From contig CALBAX010000094.1 in NCBI GenBank assembly GCA_937926875.1, forward strand, positions 1 through 52,551: DNA of 52,551 nt. The letters run 5' to 3'. Below are positions 49,734 through 52,551 of the stretch, piece after piece. Within the stretch, counting starts at the first letter, position 1. Every line of letters begins with the position of its first letter. The stretch comes from an uncultured Desulfovibrio sp. (GTDB taxonomy: Bacteria > Desulfobacterota > Desulfovibrionia > Desulfovibrionales > Desulfovibrionaceae). The notes below the pieces were generated by a model. It was not told the origin of the DNA. It did not search any database and saw only the letters and a program-made list of their open reading frames with translations. Both the position numbers and the translations under genes were made by a program.

Positions 49734-49925
49734 TTAATTCTCCTTTAGCTCAGGACACCAGGCCGGAATATACGGCAAAAGCCGCTCGATACCGACGATG
49801 TACCCCTTGCATCTTCCGTCTGCGCCGCAGCGGAAGGACGGAACATCTTTCAGCCACGGCTCTGTAACGAGAAAACGGCAGCCCTCGCACGTGCGGGAGT
49901 AGTCCGCCTTCACAGTGCGCTTCAT
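49734..49925 (-). CDS. Small Cys-containing early protein
   Basis: 63 aa: DYSRTCEGCRFLVTEPWLKD, FRCGADGRCKGYIVGIE, then PAWCPELKEN. Five Cys could bind a metal. It overlaps the upstream methyltransferase stop by ATGA. Not recognised. Confidence 0.7.
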   Translation of the reverse strand: MKRTVKADYSRTCEGCRFLVTEPWLKDVPSFRCGADGRCKGYIVGIERLLPYIPAWCPELKEN

Positions 49926-51361
49926 TCCGCCGCCTCCGAGGCCCCGCCGGTAAGTCCTGCATAGGTCCATCCATCTTCCCGGACCTGAAAGGCGTCTCCG
50001 AGTTGCACCACATCAGGGAAGTTCGCCTGCGTTGTCTGAATGGCGAACTTGTCGATCTCTGTTGCGTGGTAGCTGGCGATCTCTGCGCCCAGCTTGCCCA
50101 GGGCGATATGCCCACAGCTCATGCCATCGTACATAGACAGGACCTCCACCGGCTCCGCCGTCAGCCCCTCAAAGTGGCCCATGATGTGCGCGATCACATC
50201 TACGGTCCAGCCGTTGCCCAGCATCTTGTAGGCTTGACTGGGGCTTACGGGGAAAGCATAGGTCTCCGGCACCGTTTGGAGGCGCATACACTCGCGGACC
50301 GTCAGTTTGCGGATGATGTAGCAGCCGTCCCTCAGCTTGATAGGGTACTCTTGTCCTTTGACTGTGATCATCCCACCGCGCACCTGATAGATCGGCGCGT
50401 CGATTGTGCCGCAGTATTCGTAGAACTCGCACGAGGTCGTCAGGCAGTTGGTCTTGTCCTTCATGGCCCGGCCCCGCCGCGTCTTGCTCTGCGGCATGGC
50501 AAGGTCCACACACTCGCCCGGCTGAATGACTGTGTATCCCAGCTTTGTTTCCTCGTTCACCTGCATGTGAGGAGTGATTGGCGTTGCATAAAGGCCCGTC
50601 TTGGCTCCCAACCCTCCGCCGTTGCCGCAGAGCGTCACGCTCTTTCCGTCCGGCGAATAGACGCGGTACTGCTGGCTGTCATGGTCCTGGTTCCTCGCGT
50701 CATTCTCGATGGTGCCGATGCGCACCGGCTCCGCCAATACGTTATAGGGGACGCCCTTGTGCGTGTTCGCTGTCACGCAGGCGCTCTTATCCTTGGTGGC
50801 GTCGTGGAAATAATCGAAGCCGAAATGATTGCGCCCGTCCTTGGTCTCGCGCACCATGTATTCCATCTCTTTTTCAGTCAGCGGCTTAATGGCAACAGGC
50901 TCTGCCACGGCGTTCCGTTGCCTGCGTGCAATAGCGTCTTCCGCCGTAGTGCCATGTCCTGTTTGAAGCGCATAGCCTTTCTCGCGCAACGGGAAGCCGG
51001 TCTCCAAAATATCCCGGAGCAGGATGCCTCGGTCCTCCGGCAGCTCGACCGGCACTTGCCTGTATGTACCGTCGGGGTTACGCTTTCCGGCCCAGTAGAG
51101 CCGCTGGCGGTTCTGCGCGCTCACCAGCGCGGAATTGATAAGCACGGGTTCCACGCCCAGCTCCGCCGTGATCTGCGCCCGGATGGCGGGAGACATGGAT
51201 TTGTTATTCTCGTAGAGGAAGTAGTCCGGCTGGTACTTATCGCGGGCGATGCGGTAATTCAGGAACAGCTCCCAGCCGATGCCGCTGGCCTCGGTCTCGC
51301 GGTTCTTGGTCTGTGCGATGCTCCAATGTGTGCACGGGCTTCCGCCGATCAGCAGTTTCAT
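49922..51361 (-). CDS. Circularly permuted C5-cytosine DNA methyltransferase
   Basis: 479 aa. The catalytic motif IV comes first (LLIGGSPCTHWSIAQ, Cys10), then motif VI-like FLYENNKSMS (51-52), motif VIII QNRQRLYW (83-90), a long variable target-recognition region, motif X (YKMLGNGWTVDVIAHIM, about 384-400) and, only at the C-terminus (from about 407), the SAM-binding motif I VLSMYDGMSCGHIALGKLGA and ATEIDKFAIQTTQANFPDVV. Ordinary enzymes start with motif I. Sequence specificity is unknown. Coupled to neighbours by ATGA overlaps. Confidence 0.9.
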   Translation of the reverse strand: MKLLIGGSPCTHWSIAQTKNRETEASGIGWELFLNYRIARDKYQPDYFLYENNKSMSPAIRAQITAELGVEPVLINSALVSAQNRQRLYWAGKRNPDGTYRQVPVELPEDRGILLRDILETGFPLREKGYALQTGHGTTAEDAIARRQRNAVAEPVAIKPLTEKEMEYMVRETKDGRNHFGFDYFHDATKDKSACVTANTHKGVPYNVLAEPVRIGTIENDARNQDHDSQQYRVYSPDGKSVTLCGNGGGLGAKTGLYATPITPHMQVNEETKLGYTVIQPGECVDLAMPQSKTRRGRAMKDKTNCLTTSCEFYEYCGTIDAPIYQVRGGMITVKGQEYPIKLRDGCYIIRKLTVRECMRLQTVPETYAFPVSPSQAYKMLGNGWTVDVIAHIMGHFEGLTAEPVEVLSMYDGMSCGHIALGKLGAEIASYHATEIDKFAIQTTQANFPDVVQLGDAFQVREDGWTYAGLTGGASEAAE

Positions 51362-51954
51362 TCTGTTCTCCACCTTTCCGCCGCCGCCATGACTTTCTCG
51401 GCGTACTCACGGTTCCCCGTGTCGTGCCCGGCATTGTAGGCCGTCAGGGCCGCGCCGACGTTCCCGGCGTACTGGTCCAGCTTTTCAGCGATGAAGGCCA
51501 CGCCATACTGAATGTTTTCCGCCGGTGACAGGTCGGCGGGGAAGTAGTCTGGATTGAGTTGCATCAGGCCGTAACAGCCGACACAGCTCACCGCCTCCGG
51601 GTTGAAGCTGCTCTCCGTTTCAATGAGGCCCATTGCCAGCGCGTACTCGACCTTGTGTTCCTGGCAGGCGTCCCACAAGACTTCCTGCAGTTCCGCACTC
51701 AGGGGCACGTCCTCTCTGAATGTGAACATCTCCGCCGCCGGTTCCTCCGGTTCCGGGTCCGGCTCGAAGTAGACCGTCTGGACCGGCTGAAAGGCCGGGG
51801 CCACGATGGCCGGAGGCTCGGCGACGTTTAGCGTCTCCCGCTCCGCCGCCCGGCGGGCGTCTGCCTCGTCCATGATGCGGAGCAGGCCGAAGCAGAAGCA
51901 GATGATCGCCAGCAGCATACCCATATAGAACTTGTCCGCTTTACTGGCCCGCAT
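51358..51954 (-). CDS. Membrane-anchored lytic transglycosylase (SLT)
   Basis: 198 aa. N-terminal hydrophobic segment (FYMGMLLAIICFCFGLLRIM) anchors or exports it, a Pro/Glu-rich linker follows, then an SLT domain: MGLIETESSFNPEAV (catalytic Glu), GCYGLMQLNPDYF, NIQYGVAFIAEKLD and TAYNAG. A peptidoglycan-cutting enzyme in the early operon rather than the tail is unusual. Confidence 0.9.
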   Translation of the reverse strand: MRASKADKFYMGMLLAIICFCFGLLRIMDEADARRAAERETLNVAEPPAIVAPAFQPVQTVYFEPDPEPEEPAAEMFTFREDVPLSAELQEVLWDACQEHKVEYALAMGLIETESSFNPEAVSCVGCYGLMQLNPDYFPADLSPAENIQYGVAFIAEKLDQYAGNVGAALTAYNAGHDTGNREYAEKVMAAAERWRTE

Positions 51955-52165
51955 CCGTCTTCGCCTCCAATCTCAGCCACCATGCCGGGCTGTTCCGCTG
52001 TTTCTTGTAGGGGCAGCCCCTTCCGGCATCGCAATTCACGCGCCCGCATCCAGCGCAATAATTTCTCTGGAACTCCTCGTCCCACGGTCCTTCCAGCATA
52101 GGGAGCGAAGAAAGAAACTCGCCCAGCGCTTCCGGGGACTGCGTGATCTTTTCAAAGTTGGTCAT
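51941..52165 (-). CDS. Small Cys-containing early protein
   Basis: 74 aa. FEKITQSPEALGEFLSSLPM, then NYCAGCGRVNCDAGRGCPYK, which has four Cys of a small zinc-finger type. Common small phage protein near early-operon starts; function unknown. It overlaps the transglycosylase start by 14 nt. Confidence 0.75.
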   Translation of the reverse strand: MTNFEKITQSPEALGEFLSSLPMLEGPWDEEFQRNYCAGCGRVNCDAGRGCPYKKQRNSPAWWLRLEAKTDAGQ

Positions 52166-52169
52166 TTCT

Positions 52170-52451
52170 TTAGGCTCCTTTCATGCTCGGCGCGGCCTTC
52201 GGACGGCGGCCACGCTTGCGCAGATTGCTTTGGTAGGTCTTTTCGCCCCGCTCGGCTTTGTACTCCGGGCGGAAGTTATGGTCCAGGACCGTCTCACCGG
52301 TCCGCTCGTCCGTTTCCTGCCCGCGCTTCAATTCCGTGTACACGGTGCACTGGCTGATACCCAGCTCGGCGGCGATCTTTAAGGGGGAGGCGTTGTCCTT
52401 CCACATCTGTTCAATCTTTCTGCGGTCCTCAAGCGTCAGCTTCTTCACCAT
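52170..52451 (-). CDS. IS30-type helix-turn-helix protein, first gene of the early operon
   Basis: 93 aa. KLTLEDRRKIEQMWKDNASP, then IAAELGISQCTVYTELKRGQ: the same helix-turn-helix as the transposase at 210-1286 (HLRWKDRLKIERMLKEG, IAAALHVDSTTIYREIKRGK), without a catalytic domain. It is the first gene under PL. A DNA-binding regulator, possibly one that binds transposase sites; not a functional transposase. Confidence 0.85.
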   Translation of the reverse strand: MVKKLTLEDRRKIEQMWKDNASPLKIAAELGISQCTVYTELKRGQETDERTGETVLDHNFRPEYKAERGEKTYQSNLRKRGRRPKAAPSMKGA

Positions 52452-52499
52452 TCGTCACCTCGTTTCTCCCATTTCAAGCCCTGAAATAGATAAAAAAAT

Positions 52500-52534
52500 A
52501 ATGCAGAAAAAAGCGTTAAACTTTTTTCTGCATT
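52500..52534 (-). promoter_or_regulatory. Leader hairpin/attenuator of the early operon
   Basis: A perfect 14-bp inverted repeat (52500-52513 and 52521-52534, AATGCAGAAAAAAG) with a 7-nt loop. On the minus strand it is followed by ATTTTTTTATC, an intrinsic-terminator layout, 30-50 nt after the expected PL start and before the first gene. It may attenuate early transcription. Confidence 0.65.
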
Positions 52535-52539
52535 TAATT

Positions 52540-52551
52540 TACTATGGGACC
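52540..52551. promoter_or_regulatory. Right half of the PL operator (continues at 1-7)
   Basis: TACTAT-GGGACC at the right end and TATAGTA at the left end combine to a 19-bp dyad (TACTAT...ATAGTA) overlapping the PL -10 box and start point. This is a repressor-site layout, and supports joining the two window ends. Confidence 0.6.

Noticed and set aside
1..52551. CRISPR array
   Set aside because: No series of evenly spaced identical 25-40 bp repeats with unique spacers; the only tandem repeat is the coding 84-bp unit in gpI.

Overview
The window is almost certainly a whole temperate, contractile-tailed dsDNA phage of a GC-rich Firmicute. Strong GGAGG-type ribosome binding sites, TTGACA/TATAAT-type promoters, an XhlA-type lysis protein and a RinA/ArpU-like regulator all suggest a gut Oscillospirales/Clostridia host (inference from gene content, not from a search). 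It is a mosaic: a lambda-like head and packaging module, a P2/Mu-like contractile tail, and a P2-style HUH replication initiator. The two window ends fit together into one promoter-operator, so the molecule is best read as circular.

Layout. (1) 1-2.8 kb is the lysogeny end: IS30-family transposase, XRE repressor, and a divergent SAP-like gene. No tyrosine or serine integrase was found anywhere. (2) 2.8-5.6 kb is lysis plus small tail-end genes, all on the minus strand. (3) 5.6-10.2 kb is a complete diversity-generating retroelement (DGR): target tail protein with VR1, Avd, template repeat (TR), reverse transcriptase. (4) 10.2-34.2 kb is the late operon, read leftward: terminase small subunits, an Acb2-like anti-CBASS protein, TerL, gpW, portal, ClpP protease with nested scaffold, decoration protein, capsid, connectors, sheath, tube, frameshifted chaperones, tape measure, gpX, hub, spike, gpU, gpW, gpJ, gpI and tail fibres. 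(5) 34.2-35.6 kb is a GC-rich stretch with no convincing gene, where packaging and promoter signals probably lie. (6) 35.6-40.7 kb is a rightward operon of ten small, mostly unknown genes, controlled by a repeated operator. (7) 40.9-52.5 kb is a leftward early operon: regulator, RecU, HD hydrolase, HUH Rep, a second DGR target, Cys-rich proteins, Dam fused to a zinc ribbon, ASCH, a PAPS-reductase-like protein, a circularly permuted C5 methyltransferase, a transglycosylase and an IS30-like HTH protein.

The most striking system is the DGR. One template repeat at 7611-7739 matches two variable repeats. VR1 ends the putative receptor-binding tail protein. VR2 ends a second protein about 37 kb away, inside the replication/early region. 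Every mismatch inside the aligned blocks (19 for VR1, 17 for VR2) falls at a template adenine on the coding strand, and each VR is followed by a 9-bp hairpin with a GNAA loop. A hypervariable protein encoded among early genes, with no visible secretion or tail-assembly signal, is not what DGRs usually diversify.

Other notable points: a promoter/operator split across the window ends, a shared 14-bp dyad at two rightward promoters, a promoter-terminator unit that looks like an 80-90 nt small RNA, two unrelated terminase small subunits, SH3-like domains shared by hub and endolysin, and an exact 84-bp tandem repeat in gpI.
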